DNA of 64,000 nt from an uncultured Lachnospiraceae bacterium (GCA_934364805.1 CAKRMH010000014.1:8600-72599), one strand, 5' to 3'; shown: positions 53,805-63,059, counted from the stretch's first letter. Program-made: numbers and translations. Notes: generated by a model not told the origin, from the sequence alone.

Positions 53805-53862
53805 GGCAGAGTTTCTTTTTACGTTTCTGGTAATTGCAAAACTTACAAGAATATGCTGCAGC

Positions 53863-54099
53863 ATTCTCCGTAATAGCAAATCTTTTCTTAATTTACACCT
53901 AATTTTATGGCTATGACATGCGAGATATTTATCCTTTTCTCCGTAAATTGGCATCTAGATGAGATTACACCGACAATTTTTCCGTATTTGGCGGTGTGAT
54001 CAATGATTTTCTTTTGGGTACGGAGAATCTGTTATGTATTATGTGGAAATCTGCAATTTTTTAGGTGTAATCAATAATTTTCCGTTATTTACGGAGAAT
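53863..54099. repeat. Array of four 36-37 bp repeats, two inverted and two direct
   Basis: Units with ends GGTGTRA and TACGGAGAA lie at 53863-53899 and 53936-53971 on the minus strand and at 53993-54028 and 54064-54099 on the plus strand. Each pair has a period of about 72 bp. The interior is conserved mainly between the last two. No ORF is supported in 53743-54126. Role unknown; a protein-binding array or a decayed mobile element is possible. Confidence 0.75.
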
Positions 54100-54127
54100 T
54101 TATTAGCTGCCCGTAAATTGCCCAATA

Positions 54128-54160
54128 CAAAAACCCTCCGGAGCTGCCTCCGAAGGGTTT
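54128..54160 (-). terminator. cstA terminator
   Basis: On the minus strand AAACCCTTCGGAGG pairs with CTCCGGAGGGTTTTT around a short CAG loop. T residues follow. It lies 35 bp behind the cstA stop. Confidence 0.85.
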
Positions 54161-54195
54161 GCTTTTGCGTATTATGTTATGTATGGAAAAATCTT

Positions 54196-55878
54196 TTATG
54201 CTTCTTCTTTCTTTGCTGTAAACAGTTTCTTTAAGCAGCTGAATGCAACAAGTACACCAAGTACCATCAGAAGAATTGCAACGATGAACTGAAGTCCGTC
54301 TACTAAGAATGTAGCCTGACCAGCTGCGATATTTGCAACAAGTGCGATCGTTTTCTGGATCAGAGCTGTAAATGTAACCGCCAGCATAACGAACATTGGG
54401 ATATATAATGTCCATCCGGTTCTTCCTGTTGTCTTTAAAAATACTGCAAGTGCGATCAGGACTAATGCTGCCAGTAACTGGTTTGCAGATCCGAACAGTG
54501 GCCATACATTGTTGTATCCACCATGTGTTAACAGATATCCGAAGAACAGTGTGATCACGGTTGCAAAATATTTGTTTGTCAGTACTTTCTGCCATGTTGG
54601 CATTTTGGATGTATCTGTTGTATCACCATAAAACAGTTCCTGGAAAGACATACGTCCGATACGGGCTACGGAATCCAGTGAAGTAAGGGCAAGTGCGGAT
54701 ACGCACATAGTCATAAATACAGTTGCAAGCTGAACTGGAAGTCCAAGTTTCTCTAAGAATCCTGCAACACCTGATGAGAAGATTGCAAATGGTGTTCCAT
54801 CCGGTTTTGTTCCGTTTACAGCAACGGCACCGACAACAACCAGTGATACGATACCAAGTAAAGACTCAACGATCATTGCACCATAACCTACCATTGGCAT
54901 ATCTTTTTCATTGCTGATCGTCTTTGATGATGTTCCGGAAGATACCAGGCTGTGGAATCCGGATACCGCACCACAGGCAATTGTTACGAATAATGTTGGG
55001 AACATGTAGCTTCCATTTACGTTAAATCCATTAAATGCATTCAGCTGCATTGTAGGATGTGCAACAACGACACCAACAACAGCACCAATGATCATACCAA
55101 GCAGCATAAAAGTTGTCATGTAATCTCTAGGCTGCATTAAAAGCCACATTGGCATTACCGATGCAAGGAAAAGATAAGCCATAACAATATAGATCCATGT
55201 TGTTTTGGTTGCATACCAAGGAAGTTTCATTCCGATCGCAAACATTACAACCAGAAGTGCAATTGCTACGATTGCACGAACAACCTCGTTCATTTTTACA
55301 TGTTTCTGGATCACTCCGAAGATTACTGCAACTACGATAAATAACATAGAGATTGAAGCTGCCGCGGAGTTTGCATAACTAACTTCAGCAGTCATGCCAT
55401 CAACGCCTTTTCCCATGAAGGTTCCTGCAACCATATCGGTAAATGCTGCGATAACCAGAAGTGTAAATAACCAGCAGAATAACATAAAGAGTTTTCTTCC
55501 GGTTTTTCCGATGTACTTCTCAATGATCATACCCATTGATTTTCCTTCGTTTTTAACAGATGCATATAAGGCACCGAAATCCTGTACTGCTCCGAAGAAT
55601 AATCCTCCGATGATCAGCCAGAGAAGTACTGGAACCCATCCGAATACCGATGCTAAAATCGGTCCGGTGACAGGTCCTGCACCTGCGATCGATGAGAACT
55701 GATGAGAAAATACGGTGAACCTAGAAGAAGGAACGAAGTCCTCACCATCCTCATGTGTATAAGCCGGGGTTTTTGCATTTGGGTCAATTCCCCATTTCTT
55801 GGCAAGCCAGCGACCATAAAGCATATAGCCGGCGCCCAAAGCTACGATACCAATTAAAACTATAACTAAACCATTCAT
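54196..55878 (-). CDS. cstA: CstA-family peptide/pyruvate transporter
   Basis: About 560 residues with some 15-16 membrane helices. The conserved N-terminal block SRFTVFSHQFSSIAGAGPVTGP and WVPVLLWLIIGGLFFGAVQD are hallmarks. CstA/BtsT proteins take up pyruvate or peptides during carbon starvation. ATG 55878 is chosen because GGGAG lies 5 bases upstream; an upstream in-frame ATG at 55893 is the alternative. The gene is behind a T-box, so it responds to an uncharged tRNA, which suggests amino acid or peptide uptake rather than general carbon starvation. Confidence 0.92.
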   Translation of the reverse strand: MNGLVIVLIGIVALGAGYMLYGRWLAKKWGIDPNAKTPAYTHEDGEDFVPSSRFTVFSHQFSSIAGAGPVTGPILASVFGWVPVLLWLIIGGLFFGAVQDFGALYASVKNEGKSMGMIIEKYIGKTGRKLFMLFCWLFTLLVIAAFTDMVAGTFMGKGVDGMTAEVSYANSAAASISMLFIVVAVIFGVIQKHVKMNEVVRAIVAIALLVVMFAIGMKLPWYATKTTWIYIVMAYLFLASVMPMWLLMQPRDYMTTFMLLGMIIGAVVGVVVAHPTMQLNAFNGFNVNGSYMFPTLFVTIACGAVSGFHSLVSSGTSSKTISNEKDMPMVGYGAMIVESLLGIVSLVVVGAVAVNGTKPDGTPFAIFSSGVAGFLEKLGLPVQLATVFMTMCVSALALTSLDSVARIGRMSFQELFYGDTTDTSKMPTWQKVLTNKYFATVITLFFGYLLTHGGYNNVWPLFGSANQLLAALVLIALAVFLKTTGRTGWTLYIPMFVMLAVTFTALIQKTIALVANIAAGQATFLVDGLQFIVAILLMVLGVLVAFSCLKKLFTAKKEEA

Positions 55879-55934
55879 TGAATCTCCCGCCATCTGGCGG
55901 CTCCCTTCTATATATTCGCAAAGAGTATCCGAAA

Positions 55935-56228
55935 CAAAAAACCTCCGTCCTTTTATAAAGACGAAGGTTTCTACTTCCGCGTTACCACTTTACTTGCCGC
56001 ATCCAACGGCCTCTCACTCTCATCTCTGCCATACATCAAAACAGAAATAAGGTTCCTTGTAACGGTAGGAAACCGGTAACACTTACTATTTCATAAGAAA
56101 ATTCAGTGCACTGCTCGCAGAGGATAATCATCAGACGAATCCTCTGCCTCGCACCACCCGGCAGTTCTCTGTACGCATCCTGATTCTGATGATCGTATTC
56201 TGTTCTTTGCATTTACTCTTTGTTAACT
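55935..56228 (-). promoter_or_regulatory. cstA: T-box riboswitch upstream of cstA
   Basis: The leader contains ACAGAGAACTGC and GGTGGTGCGAGGCAG of the distal stem I, the T-box AAAGTGGTAACGCGG with bulge UGGU (55984-55987), and a terminator AAACCTTCGTC/GACGGAGGTTT plus T residues (55935-55970). UGGU pairs with a tRNA of discriminator A73. By lining it up with the trpS leader (GAG-AGTA ... GAA-UGG-A-CUC), the specifier reads GAA-UUU-U-CUU (56099-56101), a Phe codon. That choice is uncertain; the T-box itself is clear. Confidence 0.85.
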
Positions 56229-56231
56229 GAT

Positions 56232-56260
56232 ACAATAGCACTGCCCATTTAGAAAGTCAA
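56232..56260 (-). promoter_or_regulatory. cstA promoter
   Basis: Minus-strand TTGACT (56255-56260), 17-bp spacer and TATTGT (56232-56237). The T-box leader begins immediately after it. Confidence 0.65.
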
Positions 56261-56350
56261 TATTCCCTTGTATATGTAATTTTCATTCGTACTATAACTT
56301 GTGATTATATTATCATTTTCACATTTTTCATAGCATATGCCATATGCTGC

Positions 56351-57427
56351 CTAGATTCCAGCCAGAAGTTCCTGCATCAATGCATGAACCGTTGTCATTT
56401 CATGGATTCTTCCAACATTCGCACCACAGAACACAAGTCCGTTATCCACATCTCCTTTTACCGCATCGATCAAGGCTTTTGTGATGCAGTATGGCACTCT
56501 GGCAGGATTGCATTTTTCCAGACAGTTATAGCATTTTGAAATTGGCATTTTCTCCTTCTCGAGATGCTCTATGAAGCGGTTTCGAAGCGCTCTGCCTGGC
56601 ATTCCAACCGGGCTTTGTATGATCTGGACATCCTTTTCGTCAGCATGAATATATGCCTGTTTATATGCTTCTGAAGCATCACACTCCTCGGTCGCAACAA
56701 AGCGGCTCGCAATCTGCACGCCATCTGCGCCAAGTTCCAGTGCATGGGAAATATCCTTTCCGTCAAAAATCCCTCCTGCAACGATAACCGGGATCTCTTT
56801 TTCGTATTTTTCTTCGTATTCCTTTTTGCAGTCGATGATACTCTGAATCTCTTCATCAAACGATGCATCCGTCGTCTGTGCCAGCTGCTCTCTGGAAAAT
56901 CCAAGATGGCCTCCCGCCTTCGGCCCTTCTATCACAATAAAATCCGCTGTACGGTCATATTTGTGTGACCACATTTTGAGGATCAGCTGTGTCGCTCTTT
57001 TCGAGGAAACGATTGGCGCAATCTTGGTTTTGCAGTTCTCACCGATCAGCCCCGGAAGGCTCATGGGAAGCCCTGCGCCGCTGATAATCACATCTGCGCC
57101 TGCTGCAACAGCTTCTTTGACATGCTCCTTATAATGCTTGAGCGCTACCATAATATTCACACCAACAAGTCCGTTTCCACATGCAATCTCCTTCGCGCGC
57201 TGGATATGTTTTCGGATTGCCCTGCGGTTGCAGCCCGCCTGATCTTTTTCAAATCCTTCCTCATCATATCCAATCTGTGCTGTCGAGATCACACCGACTC
57301 CGCCTTCTTTCGCAACAGCGCCAGCCAGCCTGCTTAAGCTGATCCCAACGCCCATTCCTCCCTGAATGATTGGAAGATTTGCGATCTTATCCCCAATCCG
57401 CAGTTCTTTCCATTTATGTTCGCCCAT
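56351..57427 (-). CDS. Nitronate monooxygenase / FabK-like FMN oxidoreductase
   Basis: About 358 residues of a TIM barrel. It has PIIQGGMGVGISLSRLAGAV, ISGAGLPMSLPG, GPKAGGHLGFSREQL, VIVAGGIFDGKDI and LGADGVQIASRFV, which bind FMN phosphate. The family includes nitronate monooxygenases and the FabK enoyl-ACP reductase; the GPKAGGHLG block is common to both. Lacking a fatty-acid gene cluster, the role is left open. A C-terminal CYNCLEKCNPARVPYC region holds four Cys. ATG 57427 follows AGGGG by 5 bases. Confidence 0.85.
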   Translation of the reverse strand: MGEHKWKELRIGDKIANLPIIQGGMGVGISLSRLAGAVAKEGGVGVISTAQIGYDEEGFEKDQAGCNRRAIRKHIQRAKEIACGNGLVGVNIMVALKHYKEHVKEAVAAGADVIISGAGLPMSLPGLIGENCKTKIAPIVSSKRATQLILKMWSHKYDRTADFIVIEGPKAGGHLGFSREQLAQTTDASFDEEIQSIIDCKKEYEEKYEKEIPVIVAGGIFDGKDISHALELGADGVQIASRFVATEECDASEAYKQAYIHADEKDVQIIQSPVGMPGRALRNRFIEHLEKEKMPISKCYNCLEKCNPARVPYCITKALIDAVKGDVDNGLVFCGANVGRIHEMTTVHALMQELLAGI

Positions 57428-57563
57428 ACTTACCCCTACCCTCCAATTCATTTTAATAGTTTGATTATCAAACTATTAAAAGTATAGGCTTTTATGGTTT
57501 GTGTGTCAACATTTAATTGTTTGTTTTACTTTATTATGTAGTTTTTTATACTACTTGTCTGTT

Positions 57564-58141
57564 TTATTTTGGGCTGAGGTCATTTTCTCGTTTAGAAGCG
57601 GAACTTTTTCTTTCCGTTTCGCTAACGATATCATTTAATAACTCCTGCAGGATATTTTCCTGATATCCTGCCTTTTCCTTCTTTTTTACAGCTTCTGCTG
57701 TCAGCTTTAACTGTGGATGATGGATATTTTCTAATTTACGGATTCCATCTGGACCAGCCCCGACTGTAATATCGTTCCAGACTGTGCCTGTCCTGCCTGT
57801 GTTCCAGCCGGCAGCGCACCCACAATTCCACACAGATTTTCCATTGTGATCACATAAGGTTCTTTTCTACTGCAAAACGATTCATACGCTGGATGCCAGC
57901 CTTCGTTTGTCAGCAGACGCAGCCCCGGGATGGTGCCACGATCAAAATAATGCGGATTATCCGTTATATCGGCTGCAAAAACTGCTAAAGGAACATCGGT
58001 TTCCAGATCGTGCAGTTCTTCTAAACGGATCAGTGCCTGTCCGACATTTCGCACAAACTTTTTCGCCCGTCCCTGATTTTTCCCGTATTCTTTTATGATC
58101 AGCTGATAACCGTATTTTTTTGCAATGGTGACATCCTTCAT
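57564..58141 (-). pseudogene. Frameshifted remnant resembling TIGR02679/DUF2399-type protein
   Basis: Two overlapping frames run on the minus strand. 57731-58141 includes VPLAVFAADITDNPHYFDRG and EPYVITMENL. 57564-57833 reads IRKLENIHHPQLKLTAEAV and KAGYQENILQELLNDIV. Together they look like the N-terminal and extreme C-terminal parts of a DUF3323/DUF2399 protein, a family associated with Wadjet-like plasmid defence clusters, with the middle deleted and the frame shifted. No other member of such a cluster is nearby. The family assignment is by eye. Confidence 0.4.
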
Positions 58142-58349
58142 CCATCTCTGATTGATGGGTTCTTAGCTTTTTCCCAAAATATTCTTCCATCTTAGTACTT
58201 CCATTCGCGTATTTTTACCATTCATTTCTTAACTTTAGCATATCATAACGAAGTGTATCTATCTGGTATTTTTACGACTCGTTTTAAAGCTATCCCGATT
58301 GATCAATCAAATGGTAACTCCTCCCTGTATAGCCTTCTAGACATCATCT

Positions 58350-60086
58350 TCAACCCTCTTTACCAGACATCATCATAGAATATAAAAGATTTTTTTGTTC
58401 CATAAGTTCGTCAAAAGGACCAATTTCACAAACTTTACCATTCGATATTGATATAATAAAGTCAAAACGCTTAAGTGCACTTTCTTCTAAATAATGCGTA
58501 ACAACAATTTTCGTCATGTCCTGTAAATCAAGCACAGAGTTTAGAATATCAGCTGCAGTAATACAGTCTAATGACGCAGTAGCTTCATCAACCAGGAGAA
58601 CATCTGTAGCATGGAGAAGACAACGTGCAATTGAAATACGTTGTCTCTCTCCTCCAGATAGATTTGCACCATTTTCACCACAGACATAATCCATTCCCTT
58701 TGAAGTAACCAATTCAGATAATCCCGCCAGCTGAATAACGTTATTAAGCTGAATATCAGAATACTCCTTGAATAACGTAATATTCTCCTTTAATGAACCA
58801 TTAAAAATAAATACATTTTGATGTATGACCGAAAAAAGTTCATAAATAGAACTTTGCTTTATATCCTTTAACTCTATTCCATCAATTTTTACCTGTCCCT
58901 GATATGTATTATTTGTTCTAAGAAGCACATTAAGAAGGGTTGATTTTCCACTACCGGATGGACCAACTATAGCATAACTTTTCCCCTTTTCAAATCGTAC
59001 AGAAACATTCTTAAGCACACTCTCACAATGGTCATATGCAAAACTAAGATTTTTTATATCTATTTCTTTTTCGAGCTGGGAGTGAATGATATTGCCACTA
59101 ATAACCGATTGTTCAAAAAGAAGATTCGCCATCTTGTTGATCAGTTCAAATGTTGCCTTTCTGTTTGCAAAAATCGTAGGAATTGACATAATTGGCGATA
59201 CAATAAAATTCATAAGATTCAAAAATATAATTACTGTACCTGGCGTAATTCCTTTTCCATGAATGGAATATATAGCAGCTGCAATAAATATTCCTAATTG
59301 TGCAAAAATTCCTGATCCCATAGCCAATAAATTAACTAGTTCCGAAGTCTTTCTACGATGAAATTTTGCTAACTCTGTCTGGTTATTCGCACTTCTGAAC
59401 AGAGTTAACATCTCCCTTTCAACCTGAAATGTCTTTATAACAAAAAATCCACAAAATATTTCTTTCACGCTATTCACAAAATCTTCATTTTGCGCAGAAA
59501 CAGTTTTTTCTGCATCAGCCAATTTGTTTCCGCTCAAGAGCGATATACAAACAGGCAAAAAAGCAAATACGATAGCTAATATGGCAAGTAATGGGCTATA
59601 TACAAACATCACAATAACAGCAATAATAAGCCCCATTATATCCATAAAGAACGTGAATAGTGGGGACAAATAATTATTTTCGATAGAATTAACATCATTA
59701 GTCAACAGGGAAATATATTTTGATGTATTCTCGAGAGATACCGTTCTCAGATTCTTTTGTAGCAGCCGTTCAAACACATATTCTTTATACTGAGTAATTG
59801 CACGCCGGATAAAGGCCGGACATGTTTGCCTTTGTATCAAATATACAATAATAAGGCACACAAAAGTTCCAAGCGAATAAAGGCTTACATGAATAACTCT
59901 CTCCAAATCATGTTCAGCTATTATATCTATGATCTGTTGCATTAACACAGAAATATATACATTTAAAGCAGATAACACCGACAGACACAAAACAGATATA
60001 AAGAACATCCACTTGTTTTTCGTCCAAAAAGTTCTCCTTAATTCTTTATTAATTAATGAAACATCGCTATTCCCATTTTCTTGCAT
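58350..60086 (-). CDS. ABC exporter, fused membrane and ATPase domains
   Basis: About 578 residues. Six membrane helices (about residues 25-300) are followed by an ATPase domain with Walker A VGPSGSGKSTLLN, signature LSGGERQR and Walker B VLLVDEATASLD. It is a type IV exporter half-transporter, probably working as a homodimer. No C39 peptidase domain is present. ATG 60086 is chosen because GGAGG lies 6 bases upstream. It follows the HAD hydrolase by 85 bp. The substrate is unknown; the neighbouring S41 peptidase raises the chance of a peptide, but this is a weak inference. Confidence 0.9.
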   Translation of the reverse strand: MQENGNSDVSLINKELRRTFWTKNKWMFFISVLCLSVLSALNVYISVLMQQIIDIIAEHDLERVIHVSLYSLGTFVCLIIVYLIQRQTCPAFIRRAITQYKEYVFERLLQKNLRTVSLENTSKYISLLTNDVNSIENNYLSPLFTFFMDIMGLIIAVIVMFVYSPLLAILAIVFAFLPVCISLLSGNKLADAEKTVSAQNEDFVNSVKEIFCGFFVIKTFQVEREMLTLFRSANNQTELAKFHRRKTSELVNLLAMGSGIFAQLGIFIAAAIYSIHGKGITPGTVIIFLNLMNFIVSPIMSIPTIFANRKATFELINKMANLLFEQSVISGNIIHSQLEKEIDIKNLSFAYDHCESVLKNVSVRFEKGKSYAIVGPSGSGKSTLLNVLLRTNNTYQGQVKIDGIELKDIKQSSIYELFSVIHQNVFIFNGSLKENITLFKEYSDIQLNNVIQLAGLSELVTSKGMDYVCGENGANLSGGERQRISIARCLLHATDVLLVDEATASLDCITAADILNSVLDLQDMTKIVVTHYLEESALKRFDFIISISNGKVCEIGPFDELMEQKNLLYSMMMSGKEG

Positions 60087-60171
60087 TTGATACCTCCAAT
60101 AAAATGCCCGGTCTAACATATTCTTTCTTTCGCAAGCCCGACAATCCTACTTATTTTGTTTTTTTTGTCTT

Positions 60172-60894
60172 TTATGCAAAAATATACATCAGCACATCCA
60201 TCGGAGAATCAAGCTGTTTAAATGCCTCCTTTTTCTCGTCCAGAAACGGAACTTTGCTGATATACCACCGCGCCTGCATGGCATGCATTCCGGCCTGCGA
60301 TGCTGCTTCCAGTTCATGGCTTCCGCCGTCTCCAATATACAGGCATTCTCCCGGTTTCACCTGCAGATCTGCAAGGCAGCGTCTGAAAATCTCCGCATCC
60401 GGTTTCTTCACACCCTGTTCATAAGACAGATATGCCTTATCGAAATACGGAAAAAGCAGACTCTCCCGAATGGCATCCACTTCCTCCGAATAACAGTTAC
60501 TGATCAAAGCCACCTTCATCTGCTTCTCCTTCAACGCTTGTAACATCGGGATCATCTCCGGGTGAAGATACCGAAAACATGCTTTTTTTGCCTCTTTCCG
60601 GCTTTTGATGATCTTCTCAAAGCGCTCTGTAGAATAACAGTTGTTCTCCTTCAGAATCCCTTCTATTGCTTCTTCCAGTGTGACCTGCCCTATTGTCCGC
60701 GCTTCCTCTGTCGGCTCCCAGCACGCATCAAATGTGTCTCTGTCGATCCCGGCGTCTTCTGCCATCTGTGCCCGGAAATATATGCACGGTCCATGCATCA
60801 GGTGCAGACCGCTTCGGTCTTTCGGAATATCTTTTGCATCCCCATACTGAGTGATGAGTGTTTCATACATGTCAAAAATTACTGCTTTTATCAT
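60172..60894 (-). CDS. HAD superfamily hydrolase
   Basis: 240 residues. Motif I is FDMYETL, with the nucleophile Asp8 but Tyr at the usual second Asp, as in the dehalogenase-like subgroup (DxYxTL). Motif II ISNC, motif III Lys in KKPDAEIF and motif IV YIGDGGSHELEAA follow. The cap domain spans about residues 15-95. A phosphatase or dehalogenase cannot be decided. Its ATG shares one base with the stop of the S41 peptidase gene (TAATG), so they are coupled. Confidence 0.9.
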   Translation of the reverse strand: MIKAVIFDMYETLITQYGDAKDIPKDRSGLHLMHGPCIYFRAQMAEDAGIDRDTFDACWEPTEEARTIGQVTLEEAIEGILKENNCYSTERFEKIIKSRKEAKKACFRYLHPEMIPMLQALKEKQMKVALISNCYSEEVDAIRESLLFPYFDKAYLSYEQGVKKPDAEIFRRCLADLQVKPGECLYIGDGGSHELEAASQAGMHAMQARWYISKVPFLDEKKEAFKQLDSPMDVLMYIFA

Positions 60895-62153
60895 TAGTTT
60901 CCTCTCGTTGTTGATATTTGCTCAAGGACGTATTCCATATCAACATCCTTTTCCAAATGTACCGGCGTCCATGGTATATAGTGATCCACGGGAACACCTT
61001 TGTGTCCCATTCCCTCACCGGAATCGATACTTCCATCCCGTGATGTTGGATAAACCATCTGAAATTGATCCCAGACTGCCACGGAACAATTTGAGTAATC
61101 CAGTATTCCAAGCGTTGGTCTTCCTACAATCCGGACTTTTGGAGAATATGACATATTTTTTACAAAGGCCTCTCCTGAGGAGGCACATCTTTCATTCGTT
61201 ATGATCCATACTGTCTCAGGCAATGTTCTTCCACAAATGTCAATTCCATCCTCTTCATTCTCACTTTCGTCAACAATCAATCCTTTTCCCTTATTCTGAA
61301 CAAGCTGGGCTTTCATCTGCTCAATAAAGGGCAAAACGTCGTCCGATACTCCTTCTGCGAAAAACTCATCAATCATTTTCAAACGGGTTTCACAGTTACG
61401 TTCTGTGTAATTAATTGCAACTGGTTGTTCCTTTGGCATGAATTCCTTAATTTTCTTTTCTTTGGGATAGCAATACTCAAACAATGGCATAAATGCAGTA
61501 TCCGAACCGCCACCATTATTCCGTACATCTATGATCAGATTTTTGCAGTTATCCATCAATTCTCTGCATTCTTCATAAAGATTTCTAATTGCGGCTTCGT
61601 CATCAAAATCCAGCAATTTCATCAACAATGTGTTGTTGCCCATATCCCGAAAACTGTATCTTTCTTCTGATGTGCCTCCATCTGCCCGCTCCAATGGTAT
61701 TTCAAGACGCTTTCCATCTCTTTCAACCGTCACACAATCTGCAAACAGCAGAATTTGATTCCACAAAAATCCCTGACGTTCATTTGTTTCTCCCATCAGA
61801 AATTCCTTATTTAAAGACGCACACATTTCAATTGTCTGTCCGTCAACTTCAATGATTTTATCTTTGAATTTCATGACAGAATGCTCTGAAGCACTTATCA
61901 CATACAAACTGTCTTCATATCGCATCACACTAAAATCGAGAGCTTTCATATTATTGTTCCAAAAAGACAAGTGTCCTTCCAGACCAAAAGAGGCAATATA
62001 TTTCTTCACAATCAGTGTAAACGCTTTCTCAGACATGTCGTTTTTGATCTGCTCCCTGTACTTCTGAAAATCCCCAGCTCCCATATCCTTACATGTAGCA
62101 GAATCTTTCTCCATTATGCTGACAACCTCATGAAATATTTCTGTATAATTCAT
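60894..62153 (-). CDS. S41-family (tail-specific) peptidase
   Basis: 419 residues without a signal peptide or membrane helix. The C-terminal catalytic core includes LIIDVRNNGGGSDTAFMPL and the nucleophile Ser in ITNERCASSGEAFVKNM. The N-terminal half has no clear PDZ. A cytoplasmic S41 protease is less common than secreted CtpA types. AGGAGG precedes the ATG by 10 bases; a promoter lies at 62209-62237. It heads a run with HAD and ABC exporter genes. The substrate is unknown. Confidence 0.88.
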   Translation of the reverse strand: MNYTEIFHEVVSIMEKDSATCKDMGAGDFQKYREQIKNDMSEKAFTLIVKKYIASFGLEGHLSFWNNNMKALDFSVMRYEDSLYVISASEHSVMKFKDKIIEVDGQTIEMCASLNKEFLMGETNERQGFLWNQILLFADCVTVERDGKRLEIPLERADGGTSEERYSFRDMGNNTLLMKLLDFDDEAAIRNLYEECRELMDNCKNLIIDVRNNGGGSDTAFMPLFEYCYPKEKKIKEFMPKEQPVAINYTERNCETRLKMIDEFFAEGVSDDVLPFIEQMKAQLVQNKGKGLIVDESENEEDGIDICGRTLPETVWIITNERCASSGEAFVKNMSYSPKVRIVGRPTLGILDYSNCSVAVWDQFQMVYPTSRDGSIDSGEGMGHKGVPVDHYIPWTPVHLEKDVDMEYVLEQISTTRGN

Positions 62154-62208
62154 ATTGTGTGTTCCTCCTTACAACTCCTGTCATTTTACGAATTCCATTA
62201 TGATTGAT

Positions 62209-62237
62209 ATTATATCAGTAACAAGAGTCGGCTTCAA
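62209..62237 (-). promoter_or_regulatory. Promoter of the S41-HAD-ABC run
   Basis: Minus-strand TTGAAG (62232-62237), 17-bp spacer and perfect TATAAT (62209-62214), 55 bp before the peptidase start. Confidence 0.7.
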
Positions 62238-62262
62238 TAAACATTGGCGTCACATGCTGCCA

Positions 62263-63036
62263 TTATAAGAAAAACTCTTGTATATAGGATTCTACTATAG
62301 CAGTATTCAACGGCTCTTTGCTTGTCTCTCTTGTAATTATCAGGTTTTTCCCGATTAGATAACCATTCTTTTCGTATAAATTTAATTTATGCATATTATT
62401 TTCCACATAATTGGCATCATCCATTCTGCCCAAATGTTCATAAATATAGATTTTCCCTGTTCTTCTGTTCATAATTGTAAAATCCGGTCTGCATATGATT
62501 ACCTTATTCCAATCCAACAGTTCGATCGGCTTTTCATATCGATATGGCACATCATATCGATATAATAAAATGGATATTATCATTTCGGATTTAGAACGCA
62601 CTCTCTCCCCATTTACGGTATAAAATTCTGACCGATCTTCTTCTTCAAATCTTCCTGCTGGATATTGATCTGTCAAAAAATTTTGTATCTTCTTCTCAAG
62701 AGGTTGGAATAGAGGCGTAATCAAATTTTTTCTTGCATTGCATAATGATTGATATCTATTATTTATAATCTGATTCTTATAAATTTCATCAGCCAAATAT
62801 AGTTTTGTCAGCATTCCTTCTATCACGGAAATTATATCTTCATAATACTCTCGCTGAGCCACTCCTTTTATCCATTTTATGTTCTTTTTGCTTACATATT
62901 TTCCATCTATAAGATACTGATCTGTGCCATTGCTCCTTGAACAGCGCAGATGTCCTTTCGGTAAAATTTCGACTTCTTCTTTTACTTTTTTTAATGCCTT
63001 CTCTATTTCTTGAATCTCTTTATAAATCGTAACTAT
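62263..63036 (-). CDS. Putative nuclease-like hypothetical protein without normal start codon
   Basis: The open frame extends upstream of the first usable start (GTG 62862) to about 63036 and reads sensibly as protein (IYKEIQEIEKALKKVKEEVE then LPKGHLRCSRSNGTDQYLID). No ATG, GTG or TTG occurs in that extension; ATA at 63036 stands 5 bases behind a perfect GAGGGGG site. The C-terminal part has CRPDFTIMNRRTGKIYIYEH, resembling a PD-(D/E)xK nuclease core. So it is either translated from ATA, from GTG as a shorter 199-residue protein, or is a gene that has lost its start. I know no named family for it. Confidence 0.5.
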   Translation of the reverse strand: MVTIYKEIQEIEKALKKVKEEVEILPKGHLRCSRSNGTDQYLIDGKYVSKKNIKWIKGVAQREYYEDIISVIEGMLTKLYLADEIYKNQIINNRYQSLCNARKNLITPLFQPLEKKIQNFLTDQYPAGRFEEEDRSEFYTVNGERVRSKSEMIISILLYRYDVPYRYEKPIELLDWNKVIICRPDFTIMNRRTGKIYIYEHLGRMDDANYVENNMHKLNLYEKNGYLIGKNLIITRETSKEPLNTAIVESYIQEFFL

Positions 63037-63059
63037 CGTCGCCCCCTCTTTCTTCTCCC

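Noticed and set aside
53757..53954. 65-codon minus-strand frame upstream of gntR
   Set aside because: It crosses the gntR promoter and operator and two of the 36-bp repeats; no ribosome-binding site is present.
53863..54099. CRISPR-like pattern of 36-bp repeats and 36-bp gaps
   Set aside because: The units point in both orientations, their centres are not conserved, and there are no cas genes. A CRISPR array needs uniform direct repeats.
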